The translations under genes and the position numbers were made by a program. The notes beneath the pieces are model-generated. The model was not told where the DNA came from and searched no databases. It worked only from the letters and a program-made list of their open reading frames with translations. Below, piece by piece: positions 1 through 8,317 of a stretch of DNA of 64,000 bases. The stretch comes from Altererythrobacter lutimaris. Its GTDB lineage: Bacteria > Pseudomonadota > Alphaproteobacteria > Sphingomonadales > Sphingomonadaceae. The first letter of the stretch is position 1, and each line of letters begins with the position of its first letter. The stretch lies in contig NZ_JABWTA010000001.1 of assembly GCF_013371495.1 (NCBI RefSeq), forward strand, positions 1,782,001-1,846,000, read 5' to 3'.

Positions 1-782
1 ACAATGCCAAGAAGCGCGCTACCAAGGCCCAGCACGATACAGGCGACCGCGCCCGCGGCTGCCGCGCGCTCCATGCCTTGCTGCCAGACATTAAAGCTGA
101 CGCCCGCCAGAAAGCCGAGATTGGTTGCGGCATCCGTTAGACTGTCAAGCATCGCGCCCCGCTCTGACGAGCGCTGTGTCGCGCGCGCCATTTCGCCATC
201 GACGCCGTCGACGATTGAGGCCGCTTGGAACAGCACGGCTCCGATCAATAGCCCGGTCGCTCCGCCGAAAAGCAGCGCGATGACCATGGCAAGGCCGATC
301 AAGGCCGCGAGCGCGGTTGCATGGCCGGGCCGGGTCCAGCTCGCACGCAGCATGATGCGGCTGATGGATTGCGAAATGGGCCGGTTGATGTAGCGCGAAA
401 CAATACCGTCCGCCGCTTTCCCGGTTGATGCGATGATTGCCTTGGAAGCCTGTTTGAGAGCCTGAATCTCGGCCTCACGGTTCTGCTCATTTTCATCTGG
501 CTTCACGCCCAGCAGATCTATCGCCCAGACGGCATCATCTCGATTGATCTCATGGGTATCTGCCGTTTTCCATTCACCATCTCCGGCAAGCCTTTTTGCT
601 TCCATTTGGCAGTATTCGCTGGGCTTCCATCCGCCCGGCACGGCAATGGCGATATCGCCATTTTTCTTCGCGTTTTCAGTAGCTAATAAGAGGGCGCGAG
701 CTGCTGCAGGTACCCCAGCAACTAGCTGATTTGCCCCCGCTTCGCTGGCAAAAAGGATTGAGGCTGGAGGCTTTTCAGACAT
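1..782 (-). CDS. CDP-alcohol phosphotransferase with N-terminal extension (3' end cut by window edge)
   Basis: The frame is open from an ATG at 782 leftward to base 1, so only the first 260 codons are present. Residues about 165-190 carry the complete CDP-alcohol phosphotransferase signature DG-x2-AR-x8-G-x3-D-x3-D (DGEMAR, then G, D and D at the right spacing), after a hydrophobic segment rich in Ala, Leu and Ile. Such enzymes are membrane proteins that move a phospho-alcohol from a CDP-alcohol to an acceptor. The first ~125 residues are a soluble domain I do not recognise; the segment before the membrane part (SRYINRPISQSISR) resembles the linker of IPCT/DIPP-synthase fusions. With inositol-phosphate synthase and a cytidylyltransferase gene nearby, CDP-inositol is a reasonable substrate guess. 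Family call is firm, substrate is inference. Confidence 0.85.
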   Translation of the reverse strand, partial: MSEKPPASILFASEAGANQLVAGVPAAARALLLATENAKKNGDIAIAVPGGWKPSEYCQMEAKRLAGDGEWKTADTHEINRDDAVWAIDLLGVKPDENEQNREAEIQALKQASKAIIASTGKAADGIVSRYINRPISQSISRIMLRASWTRPGHATALAALIGLAMVIALLFGGATGLLIGAVLFQAASIVDGVDGEMARATQRSSERGAMLDSLTDAATNLGFLAGVSFNVWQQGMERAAAAGAVACIVLGLGSALLGI

Positions 783-889
783 TGTTCCGGCTAGCTAGCA
801 GACAGGCTTTAGTGTTACGAATGCAAATCGCGCTGGATCTCGATGATGCGTCCAGCGCAGTCGATAAACAGCTGTTTTGCGTGGAGATC

Positions 890-1783
890 ATGCAGCCCAA
901 TCCCTCGCCTAAACCTCTGAATTCAAACGTGAATGATGCTTCTTTGACGAGCACCGGACGCGTGCGGGCTGTGCAGCATCCGGTCGATGTGCTGATCTTC
1001 CATCCGCTCGCCGCGCGGCTTGCAAAAGCGCTCAGCCACACACCGATTACCCCGAACATGGTGTCTTTCGCAGGTGGCTTGGCGGTCGTGCTCGCTGCGA
1101 TCATCTATGTGCACGAAAACTGGGCATTTTCTGTGGCTCTTGGCTTTCTAGTCCATGCGAGCTGGCATGTCCTTGATGGCGCGGACGGTGACCTTGCCCG
1201 GCTAACCGGGAAGAGCAGTCCACAAGGCGAAGTGTTTGACGGGATATGCGATTATGCAGGGCACATTGCGCTCTATCTCATCCTCGCCTGGGCTCTATCT
1301 CAAAGTATGGGATGGCTTGGCTGGGTATTGGGTGTTGGATCCGGGCTAAGTCGCATTCCGCAAACGATTTTCTACGAATCCCAGCGCCGCCAATACATGC
1401 AATGGGTGCACGGCATCCCATGGCTCAGAACAAGTACCTCACAGGAGAAGGCAGCGGACGCTTCTGGTCTCAGTACAACCTACTTGAAAGCTGCCGGTAT
1501 TCTGGCACCGAGCGCGCCTGCAATTGAGCGAGCACTGGCCGATCCAAACAAGGCAGAAGCAATGCGCACGCGGCTTGTCGCGACCGGTCCAGAGAAGCTT
1601 TTCGGTAGTACACTGCTTGGGCAGCCATACAGGACTTTGGCCTTAGGCGCGTCCATGCTGACAGGATCACCTGTATGGTATTTCCTGTTCGAAATCATAG
1701 TTTTGCATGTCGTTTTGGCGTTCAGCATATTCCGCGCCCGCCGCACACTCACGGAGCTGAGCATTCAGGTAGACGTTCGCTGA
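890..1783 (+). CDS. CDP-alcohol phosphotransferase family membrane protein
   Basis: A 297-residue membrane enzyme. Around residues 82-105 it has the full signature DG-x2-AR-x8-G-x3-D-x3-D (DGDLAR, then G, D and D), whose aspartates bind the metals and the CDP-alcohol. Hydrophobic segments flank the motif and occur again near the C-terminus. I chose the ATG at 890, preceded by GTGGAG, because an upstream in-frame start (731) gives a 53-residue tail overlapping the promoter and 5' part of the divergent gene. It is transcribed away from the partial phosphotransferase at 1-782 and overlaps the convergent glycosyltransferase by 19 bases. The acceptor is unknown; inositol phospholipid synthesis or transfer of phospho-inositol to a glycan fits the neighbours, while ordinary phosphatidylglycerol-type synthesis cannot be excluded. 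Confidence 0.88.
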   Translation: MQPNPSPKPLNSNVNDASLTSTGRVRAVQHPVDVLIFHPLAARLAKALSHTPITPNMVSFAGGLAVVLAAIIYVHENWAFSVALGFLVHASWHVLDGADGDLARLTGKSSPQGEVFDGICDYAGHIALYLILAWALSQSMGWLGWVLGVGSGLSRIPQTIFYESQRRQYMQWVHGIPWLRTSTSQEKAADASGLSTTYLKAAGILAPSAPAIERALADPNKAEAMRTRLVATGPEKLFGSTLLGQPYRTLALGASMLTGSPVWYFLFEIIVLHVVLAFSIFRARRTLTELSIQVDVR

Positions 1784-2895
1784 AGCACCTGTTTATACAC
1801 TTCAAGATGCTGCTCAGCGCATCTCTGCCAACTTAGCTGCGCCGCCCGTTCCAGACCTTTGGCGCGCAACTCTGCACGCAGATCTGCATCGGTCGCCAGC
1901 CGCCGCTGCGCGTGCGCAATTGCTTCGACATTTAGAGGATCGACCAGCAGAGCCGCGCCGCCGGTGACTTCCGGCATTGCGGACTGGTCGCTTGTGATTA
2001 CGGGGCATCCGCAAGCCATCGCTTCGGCTAATGGCATCCCGAACCCTTCGCAGATGGAAGGATGAAGCAACGCAAGCGCCCCGTTATACAGCTGCACAAG
2101 AACGTCATCGTCAACAGGTTCGACGAAACGCACACGCCCGTCGATCCGCAAATCCGAGCAAAGCCGTTGAAGGGCAGCGTCACGCAGGCCTCGGCGCTGT
2201 ATCAGCACTAGCTGCATGTGCGGCGAATCAGCGAATGCCTTCGCGAATCCACGGATCACACTCTCATGATTCTTGTAGGGTGCGTTCTGACCTACGGTTA
2301 AAACATATTTATTCTTGGCGATGCCGAACTTTGCCAGCACTCGCGCATCGACTTCACTGGGACGAAAATTAGACGAAACACCCGACAAGATTGCAGTTGT
2401 CTTTGGGCCTGCGCTTGGATCGCACGCGATAATGTCTTTCCGCGTCGCTTCGCTTACCGAGATGATAGAATCTGACCGCCGCAATGCGCGCTTCATACCG
2501 TGCTGATAAAACCGACGTTCAACCTTACCCCAAATCCTCGCGCTACAAAGCTCGGGTCGCATGAGCCACATGACATCGTGAAGAGTGGTCACGGCGTTCA
2601 TCGGCAATCGCGCCGGCAGAATATTCGAAGGCGAATGAAAAAGATCAACACCTTTCAAGTCGATCAGCTCGGGTAGGAACCACATACTCAACGGGTGGTT
2701 GGCACCAAATTCGACAACCATTTCGCAAGTGTTAGGCGCAGCAGATAAGGGTTCTTTCAACTCATTCGAACGCAAAAAGAGAAAGCTCCATTCCGGAGCA
2801 ATACTAGGCAAATAGTCCACGAGTTGCCGCACGACCATGCCGATGCCACTAGGGCGCTCACGAACGTAGCGACAGTCTAGACACACCAAAGGCAT
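1765..2895 (-). CDS. glycosyltransferase family 4 (GT-B)
   Basis: A 376-residue retaining-type GT-B glycosyltransferase, expected in the cytoplasm, adding a sugar to a lipid-linked or growing glycan. The C-terminal half has the usual nucleotide-sugar domain: VGQNAPYKNHE at about 200-210, and the E-x7-E motif in ICEGFGMPLAEAMACG near residue 290, followed by the typical VITSD and PEV segments. The N-terminal domain has the GIGMVVRQL and TTLHD stretches common in this family. It runs against the two flanking plus-strand units and starts divergently from the inositol-phosphate synthase operon. Donor and acceptor cannot be read from sequence; the context suggests capsule or glycolipid assembly. 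Confidence 0.9.
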   Translation of the reverse strand: MPLVCLDCRYVRERPSGIGMVVRQLVDYLPSIAPEWSFLFLRSNELKEPLSAAPNTCEMVVEFGANHPLSMWFLPELIDLKGVDLFHSPSNILPARLPMNAVTTLHDVMWLMRPELCSARIWGKVERRFYQHGMKRALRRSDSIISVSEATRKDIIACDPSAGPKTTAILSGVSSNFRPSEVDARVLAKFGIAKNKYVLTVGQNAPYKNHESVIRGFAKAFADSPHMQLVLIQRRGLRDAALQRLCSDLRIDGRVRFVEPVDDDVLVQLYNGALALLHPSICEGFGMPLAEAMACGCPVITSDQSAMPEVTGGAALLVDPLNVEAIAHAQRRLATDADLRAELRAKGLERAAQLSWQRCAEQHLEVYKQVLQRTST

Positions 2896-3252
2896 GATTT
2901 TCGCATTGCCGCAAAGCTACTAAATCGCAAGCGTATTTCCGTGAGGTCCGGCCGCCAAGTCATCACTTATTAACTTTGTCTCTGGATAGCTATCTAAAGT
3001 AAAAGTTTCAGGCGGGGTTGGCGAACTGAACTCAGAATAGCGCACATGACTGTCGGCCTGCCTCCCAATGATCGCGATTGACGCAGGAAAGATACAGAGC
3101 ATTACAATCAAGTGGTGGATTATTTGAACCAATCTGCCAATGGACGGTTGAAAGAGTGTAACGACACAAACCAATATGGATTAACGGGCCATAGCTTTGC
3201 GGGAAATTCCCACTTAGGTCCGGAACACATTTTATTACGAGGTCGTCGGATT
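2896..3252. other. divergent intergenic region, glycosyltransferase / inositol-phosphate synthase
   Basis: This 357-base stretch lies between divergent genes and is more AT-rich than its surroundings. It holds two marginal ORFs (84 residues on the minus strand; an N-terminal extension of the inositol-phosphate synthase on the plus strand) that I reject because neither has a convincing ribosome binding site or family resemblance. It should contain promoters for both directions; only the plus-strand candidate listed separately can be pointed to. Confidence 0.5.
3078..3106 (+). promoter_or_regulatory. candidate sigma-70-type promoter for the inositol/capsule operon
   Basis: TTGACG at 3078-3083 is followed after 17 bases by ATTACA at 3101-3106. 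The -35 match is good, the -10 match is weak (an overlapping TACAAT sits 2 bases further on). It would give a leader of about 140 bases before the ATG at 3253. Confidence 0.3.
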
Positions 3253-4353
3253 ATGTCCCCCATCCGAGTTGCCATTATAGGTATCGGAAATTGTGCAAGC
3301 TCGCTCGTACAGGGCGTGAGTTTTTACACGCAAAATCCTCATGCCGGCGGCCTGATCCATCCCGAGATCGCGGGCTATCTTCCTTCCGACGTGCAGTTCG
3401 TTCTGGGCATCGATGTGGACGAGCGCAAAGTCGGGAAGGATGTTGCTGAAGCCATATTTTCACCGCCTAACAACACCAAAGTGTTTCAGGACGATGTTCC
3501 ACTCACAGGTGCGAAAGTCATTCGCGGATGCGTGCTTGACGGCGTTGCCCCGCATATGGTTCAAGGCGGGGAGCGCGGCTTTCAAGTTTCTGATCAGCCT
3601 GATTCTACCAAAGACGAAATTGTCGCAGCGCTGAATGCATCACAGGCAGAAATTCTCCTGAACTTCCTGCCAGTCGGCTCGCAACAGGCCACAGAATTCT
3701 ACATGGAATGCGCGCTTGAAGCAGGTGTTGCTGTTGTGAATTGTATCCCTGTCTTCATCGCTAGCGATGCCGATTGGGAGGCGCGTTTCCGGGCGCGAAG
3801 GCTGCCCATCGTCGGGGATGATATCAAAGCGCAGGTAGGCGCGACAATCGTCCACCGCACTTTGTCGACGTTGTTTGCATCGCGCGGCGTATCCGTCGAT
3901 CGCACGTATCAGCTCAACACCGGCGGCAACACTGACTTCATGAACATGCTCGATCGCGATCGGATCAGCAGCAAGAAAGAATCGAAAACTGAGGCTGTTC
4001 AAGCCGCAATGGCTCGGCGTTTGAATGACGAGAATATTCAGATCGGTCCGTCAGAGTATGTCCCATGGCAAAAAGACAATAAACTCTGCTTCTTACGGCT
4101 TGAAGGCGAGCAATGGGGCGGTGTGCCGGTAGAGGTCGAGCTGAGGCTGTCGGTCGAAGACAGCCCGAATGCAGCGGCTTGCGTTATGGACGCGATCCGC
4201 TTCTGCCGCTTTGCGCTTGATAATGGTGAAAGCGGCGCGCTGACGGTGCCAAGCGCCTATTATTGCAAGCATCCACCCCAACAAATGAATGAAGGTACGG
4301 CAGGACGCCTGCTCGACGATTATCTTTTGGGTCAGCTCAAAGCTGCTGAGTAG
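3253..4353 (+). CDS. ino1: myo-inositol-1-phosphate synthase
   Basis: A 366-residue enzyme that converts glucose 6-phosphate to 1L-myo-inositol 1-phosphate using bound NAD. The N-terminus has the Rossmann motif GIGNCASSL (residues 10-18). Later signatures of the family are visible, such as the LNTGGNTDFMNM stretch and a lysine-rich segment SSKKESKTEA. The length matches the compact actinobacterial/archaeal-type synthase (about 365 residues) rather than the ~500-residue eukaryotic form. I start it at the ATG at 3253, preceded by ACGAGG, and not at 3112, because the extra 47 residues are not conserved in character. It is first in an operon with the cytidylyltransferase at 4374 and the capsule export genes, which implies that inositol phosphate is made for an envelope product. 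Confidence 0.93.
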   Translation: MSPIRVAIIGIGNCASSLVQGVSFYTQNPHAGGLIHPEIAGYLPSDVQFVLGIDVDERKVGKDVAEAIFSPPNNTKVFQDDVPLTGAKVIRGCVLDGVAPHMVQGGERGFQVSDQPDSTKDEIVAALNASQAEILLNFLPVGSQQATEFYMECALEAGVAVVNCIPVFIASDADWEARFRARRLPIVGDDIKAQVGATIVHRTLSTLFASRGVSVDRTYQLNTGGNTDFMNMLDRDRISSKKESKTEAVQAAMARRLNDENIQIGPSEYVPWQKDNKLCFLRLEGEQWGGVPVEVELRLSVEDSPNAAACVMDAIRFCRFALDNGESGALTVPSAYYCKHPPQQMNEGTAGRLLDDYLLGQLKAAE

Positions 4354-4373
4354 TTGCGGAAGAGGTCGCAGTC

Positions 4374-5159
4374 ATGGACGCGCTCATCCTAGCAGCAGGT
4401 TTTGGCAGTCGATTGAGAGACGCTGAGCCATGCAAGCCGTTATCTCAGATCAACGGTGTGACCTTGCTGGAGATTTCGGCGCGGCAGCTACAAAGTGCGG
4501 GCGCGGATCGCATTGTCGTTGCAACCGGATACGAAGCAGAACTGCTGGAAGTGGAGATCGATCGGATTTCGGCCAGGCTACGTATTCCGATTGTATCGAA
4601 ACACGTAGGTGATTTCACCCGGCCTAACGGATATTCGATTCTTGCTGCGGCAGACATACTCGACGAACAATTCCTGCTGGTCATGGCGGATCACATATTC
4701 AGCGCCCCCATCCTTCAAATGCTTTCAGCGCAAGCGGCACCTGAAAGAGGGGTAGCGCTAGCGACTGACAGTTATGTTCAATCCGAATTGATCGATCCTG
4801 ACGATGCGACTTGGGTGGAAAGCGATGCTCAAGGGCGCATCGTTCGGATCGGGAAGCATTTGTCGAGTTACAATGCAGTGGATTGCGGCGCTTTCCGCGC
4901 GAGCGCCGGCCTTATCGAAGCGATTAGAGAGGCCATCAAGGCGGGCAAACCCGGCTCACTTTCTGACGGCATGCAGACTCTCGCTGATCGTGGGATGGCA
5001 TGGACCAGAGACATAGGGACAGCCTGGTGGATTGACGTCGATGACCCCCATTTTCTCGGGCTTGCCCGCCAACAAGCCCCACATCATCTACCGTTCCTGA
5101 AGCAACAGGATGCCGCCGTGCACAGCCCGGAATTCACCGAAGAAAGAGCGATGTTGTGA
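4374..5159 (+). CDS. nucleotidyltransferase, probable CTP:inositol-1-phosphate cytidylyltransferase
   Basis: A 261-residue sugar-nucleotidyltransferase-fold protein. The N-terminal NTP-binding signature is LILAAGFGSRL (residues 4-14) followed by the conserved lysine in CKPL (20-23). A VMADHIF segment near residue 103 resembles the VMGDH-type segment of IPCT domains that make CDP-inositol. It lies 20 bases after the inositol-phosphate synthase and overlaps the next glycosyltransferase by four bases (GTGA), so the three are co-translated. The predicted reaction is CTP + inositol 1-phosphate to CDP-inositol + pyrophosphate. The fold is certain; the substrate is inferred from the neighbours and from resemblance. 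A sugar-1-phosphate nucleotidyltransferase for a capsule sugar is the alternative. Confidence 0.82.
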   Translation: MDALILAAGFGSRLRDAEPCKPLSQINGVTLLEISARQLQSAGADRIVVATGYEAELLEVEIDRISARLRIPIVSKHVGDFTRPNGYSILAAADILDEQFLLVMADHIFSAPILQMLSAQAAPERGVALATDSYVQSELIDPDDATWVESDAQGRIVRIGKHLSSYNAVDCGAFRASAGLIEAIREAIKAGKPGSLSDGMQTLADRGMAWTRDIGTAWWIDVDDPHFLGLARQQAPHHLPFLKQQDAAVHSPEFTEERAML

Positions 5160-6358
5160 GTCGCATCGTACTTGACATGACGCGTGCAGCCGCGCGCAGG
5201 TGGAACGGGGCAAACCCGACGGGCATTGATCGCGTTTGCGACGCTTACGCGTCATATTTTTCTCAGCGTGCAATTGCTGTCATTCAGATACGCGGACGCG
5301 CAGTGATCCTCAATCGCGCGGCAAGCGATGAGCTGATGATGGCGCTCAACCTGCCGCGCTGGCAGTTTCGCCGTATGCTTGCCACTTGCATCGCAAGAAG
5401 TGCCGCTGCGCCGCTCCAAATCAGTGAGTTGAAAGACGCTTTTTACATTAATGTGGGCCATTCCGACTTTGACCTTGCTGCCCATTGGCGCTGGGTTGGG
5501 CGTCACGCGGTCAAGCCAATCTACCTGCTCCACGATCTCATTCCAATTACCAACCCCTCTGTTACAACGCCTCACAAGACAGCTCGACATCGAGGGCGCG
5601 TCGAAAGCGCGCTTCAGCAAGCAGCCGGAATTGTGACCAACTCGCAGACGACAGCTGATGCGCTAGCCGATTTTGCAGAAAACAATCAGCTTCGGTTGCC
5701 GCCGGTTTTGGTTTCGCACATCGCGGGTGGCGCCCTGCCGCATTTGCGACCACCCTTGGCTACGAGCAATGCGCCCTTTGTCACTGTAGGCACTATCGAG
5801 CGGCGCAAGAACTGCGGTTTGCTCTTGCGGGTGTGGGAAGAACTGATCGAGAGACTGGGGAACAATTGCCCGCAGCTGATATTTGCTGGCGGGATGGGCA
5901 AAGGCAGCGAAGAAGTTCTCTTCGAGCTTGAAAAGAAACCGCGGCTCGCTCGCTTTATCAGCATCCAATCCGATCTGGACGATCGAGGCATGGCGAAGCT
6001 CATTGCAAGTGCGCGAGCGGTTCTGCTGCCATCCTTTGCGGAAGGCTATGGCATACCTCTCGTCGAGGCGCTGGAGCGGAAGGTACCAGTGATCGGATCA
6101 AACCTTGCGAGCTTTAACGAGCTCGGACAAGGCGTGCCTACTCTGCTTGATCCCGCTGATGACAGCGCCTGGATCGACGCAGTTTTGGATTTCTGTGTGC
6201 AGGGTAAAGAGTTCCAGCGTCAGCGTGTCGCCATTGCGACATTCAATCCGCCTCGCTGGTCGCGCCATTTTTCCATGTTGGACAACTGGCTTGATCAACT
6301 CGAATCCGCTCATGAATCTGTCATTGCCCAGCAAGGGCGGCTTGCTGCATTGGCCTGA
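5156..6358 (+). CDS. glycosyltransferase family 4 (GT-B)
   Basis: A 400-residue glycosyltransferase starting with GTG inside the stop of the preceding gene (GTGA overlap), so translation is coupled to the cytidylyltransferase. The donor-binding domain shows VGTIERRKNCGLLL near residue 210 and the E-x7-E motif in FAEGYGIPLVEALERK near residue 300. The N-terminal part begins IVLDMTRAAAR and has NPTGIDRV, a pattern seen in GT4 enzymes of capsule loci. It stands immediately before the capsule exporter genes, so it probably helps to build the exported polysaccharide or its lipid linker. Donor and linkage unknown. Confidence 0.9.
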   Translation: MSRIVLDMTRAAARRWNGANPTGIDRVCDAYASYFSQRAIAVIQIRGRAVILNRAASDELMMALNLPRWQFRRMLATCIARSAAAPLQISELKDAFYINVGHSDFDLAAHWRWVGRHAVKPIYLLHDLIPITNPSVTTPHKTARHRGRVESALQQAAGIVTNSQTTADALADFAENNQLRLPPVLVSHIAGGALPHLRPPLATSNAPFVTVGTIERRKNCGLLLRVWEELIERLGNNCPQLIFAGGMGKGSEEVLFELEKKPRLARFISIQSDLDDRGMAKLIASARAVLLPSFAEGYGIPLVEALERKVPVIGSNLASFNELGQGVPTLLDPADDSAWIDAVLDFCVQGKEFQRQRVAIATFNPPRWSRHFSMLDNWLDQLESAHESVIAQQGRLAALA

Positions 6359-6422
6359 CCACGGCAATGTTGTTAAGCGACAGCACAAACCCATGAAGCA
6401 AGAGAGACGGGCATAGGTGATG

Positions 6423-7514
6423 ATGGAACGGTTGAAAGCAGTCAGCCCGTTATTTCTTGCGATCGTCGCGCTGCCGACTTTGCTTGCGATGGTATATTTC
6501 GGCTTACTCGCGGAAGACATCTATGTGTCGGAGTCGCGCATCGTTGTGAGCAGCACGACGAAATCCAGCGCCTCTCCGATCGACGCCGTGTTGGGATCCA
6601 CTGGTATCTCCACGTCAAATCAGGAAAGCGACGCCGTGACAGAATATGTCATGTCGCGGGACGCTCTAGAGGCGGTGAATGCCGACGGGCTCGTGCGCGA
6701 GGCCTATGGCAATCCGGCAATCTTCGCTCTTGACCGGTTCGGCTGGCCAATTGGTGACAGTTTTGAGCATCTGTACTCATATTTCTCCGGCAAAGTGATG
6801 ATCCAGCCGGGGGACAGCCAGCGCGTGCTACGCCTTAGCGTTGAGGCTTACACACCCGAACATGCGCGGGAAATCAATGAAAGGCTCCTCAAAGGTGCGG
6901 AGCAATTGGTCAATGATTTATCCAACCGTGCGCGCAGCGATGCTATCGAGTTCTCTGAAGGTCAGGTTGTGGAAGCACGTGAAAAGGCTAGAGCTGCATC
7001 GCTTGCTCTTGCCCGGTTTCGAGACCAGCAAGAGGTGATCGATCCACAGCTACAAGCTCAAGTCGGATTACAAACCATCGCGCAGCTTCAAGATCAGCTA
7101 ACCGCTGCACGAACACAGCTGCAGCAAATGCAGGCCTACACGCCGAGAGCCTCGCAGATACCATTCTTACGCACACAGATTGCGCAGCTTGAGCGAGAGA
7201 TCGATGCGCAAACTGCAAAGATCGCAGGCGGTAAGGAATCTCTTTCAACCAATGCAGCACGTTTCCAAGAACTCACGCTTGCATCCGAGTTTGCAGAACA
7301 GCAGCTCGCCATCGCTTTGGCATCATTGCAAGAAGCGCAAGCGGAAGCGCGACGCCAACAGGCCTATGTGGAACGGATCTCGGAGCCCTCCCTGCCAGAT
7401 TTTGCGATTTACCCGCAGCGCTTGCGCAATATTTTCGCGACGCTGGTTTTGGGATTATTGGCTTGGGGTGTGATCGCCATGCTCCTCGTCGGAATAAAAG
7501 AGCACCGCGAGTAA
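6423..7514 (+). CDS. kpsE: capsule polysaccharide export inner-membrane protein, KpsE/BexC-like
   Basis: About 363 residues. A transmembrane segment near the N-terminus (about residues 6-26) and another at the very C-terminus (about 335-357) enclose a long periplasmic region with heptad-like coiled coil between about 170 and 310. This is the topology of the polysaccharide co-polymerase KpsE/BexC/CtrB, which links the ABC exporter to the outer-membrane channel. Three starts are possible in a row (GTG 6417, ATG 6420, ATG 6423). I favour 6423 for its spacing from AGG. It ends in TAATG, overlapping the next gene by one base. The gene symbol is by analogy. Confidence 0.88.
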   Translation: MERLKAVSPLFLAIVALPTLLAMVYFGLLAEDIYVSESRIVVSSTTKSSASPIDAVLGSTGISTSNQESDAVTEYVMSRDALEAVNADGLVREAYGNPAIFALDRFGWPIGDSFEHLYSYFSGKVMIQPGDSQRVLRLSVEAYTPEHAREINERLLKGAEQLVNDLSNRARSDAIEFSEGQVVEAREKARAASLALARFRDQQEVIDPQLQAQVGLQTIAQLQDQLTAARTQLQQMQAYTPRASQIPFLRTQIAQLEREIDAQTAKIAGGKESLSTNAARFQELTLASEFAEQQLAIALASLQEAQAEARRQQAYVERISEPSLPDFAIYPQRLRNIFATLVLGLLAWGVIAMLLVGIKEHRE

Positions 7515-8317
7515 TGTCTGAAAGCGCTCAGGCAGCTCCTTCCTTGAAGGAAAGCTTTCGCACCACCAAGCGCATCATTGGCGCTTTGCTTGTGCGCGAG
7601 ATGCTGACGCGCTTTGGCAGACATAATATCGGTTTCCTTTGGCTCTTTCTTGAGCCTATGATGTTCACACTCGCTGTCACAGCGCTGTGGACAGCCACCA
7701 GGTCCTTGCATGGAAGTGATTTGCCTATCGTGGCTTTTTCGCTGACCGGGTACTCTAGTGTGCTGCTCTGGCGGAACATGCCGGGCCGCTGCATCGGCGC
7801 AATCGCTCAAAATGCCAGCCTGATGTATCACCGCAATATCAAGGTTTTGGACATCTATTTCGCGCGCCTTTTGCTGGAATTCGGCGGAGCGACGATTTCG
7901 TTCATCGCACTTGCTCTGGTTTTCATTGCAATCGGGATTCTTGAGCCCCCCGAGGACGTATTGAAGGCTGTGGCGGGTTGGTTTTTGCTCGCATGGTTCG
8001 GCTGCGGGCTCGCCATCACCTTAGGTTCAATTGCGCATCATAGCGAGCTTGTATCGAAATTCTGGAATCCTGCATCTTACATCATGTTCCCGCTCTCAGG
8101 AGCCGCCTTCCTGGTTGCGGCATTACCGAAATTTGCTCAGGAAATTGTTCTGATGTTTCCGATGGTTCATGGCGTTGAAATGGTCCGTGAAGGATGGTTT
8201 GGAGACCGAGCACAAGCAATTTACGACGTATCCTACCTCATCAGCTTCAATTTGATATTGTCGGTGGTTGGCTTGATGTTTGCCCGATGGACATCGAAAC
8301 GGGTTGTTCCTGAATGA
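7514..8317 (+). CDS. kpsM: capsule polysaccharide ABC exporter permease, KpsM-like
   Basis: A 267-residue ABC-2-type permease with about six hydrophobic segments. It shows the typical N-terminal amphipathic region (ALLVREMLTRFGRHNIGFLW) before the first membrane helix and the FPLSGAAF segment later. With the ATPase encoded next it would carry lipid-linked capsule polysaccharide across the inner membrane. I start it at the ATG at 7514 (TAATG junction with the KpsE gene); an earlier in-frame start at 7463 only adds an overlap with that gene. Its stop overlaps the ATPase start as ATGA. Confidence 0.92.
   Translation: MSESAQAAPSLKESFRTTKRIIGALLVREMLTRFGRHNIGFLWLFLEPMMFTLAVTALWTATRSLHGSDLPIVAFSLTGYSSVLLWRNMPGRCIGAIAQNASLMYHRNIKVLDIYFARLLLEFGGATISFIALALVFIAIGILEPPEDVLKAVAGWFLLAWFGCGLAITLGSIAHHSELVSKFWNPASYIMFPLSGAAFLVAALPKFAQEIVLMFPMVHGVEMVREGWFGDRAQAIYDVSYLISFNLILSVVGLMFARWTSKRVVPE

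Noticed and set aside
2920..3174. 84-residue minus-strand ORF before the inositol-phosphate synthase
   Set aside because: No ribosome binding site or family resemblance, and it lies across the divergent promoter region.
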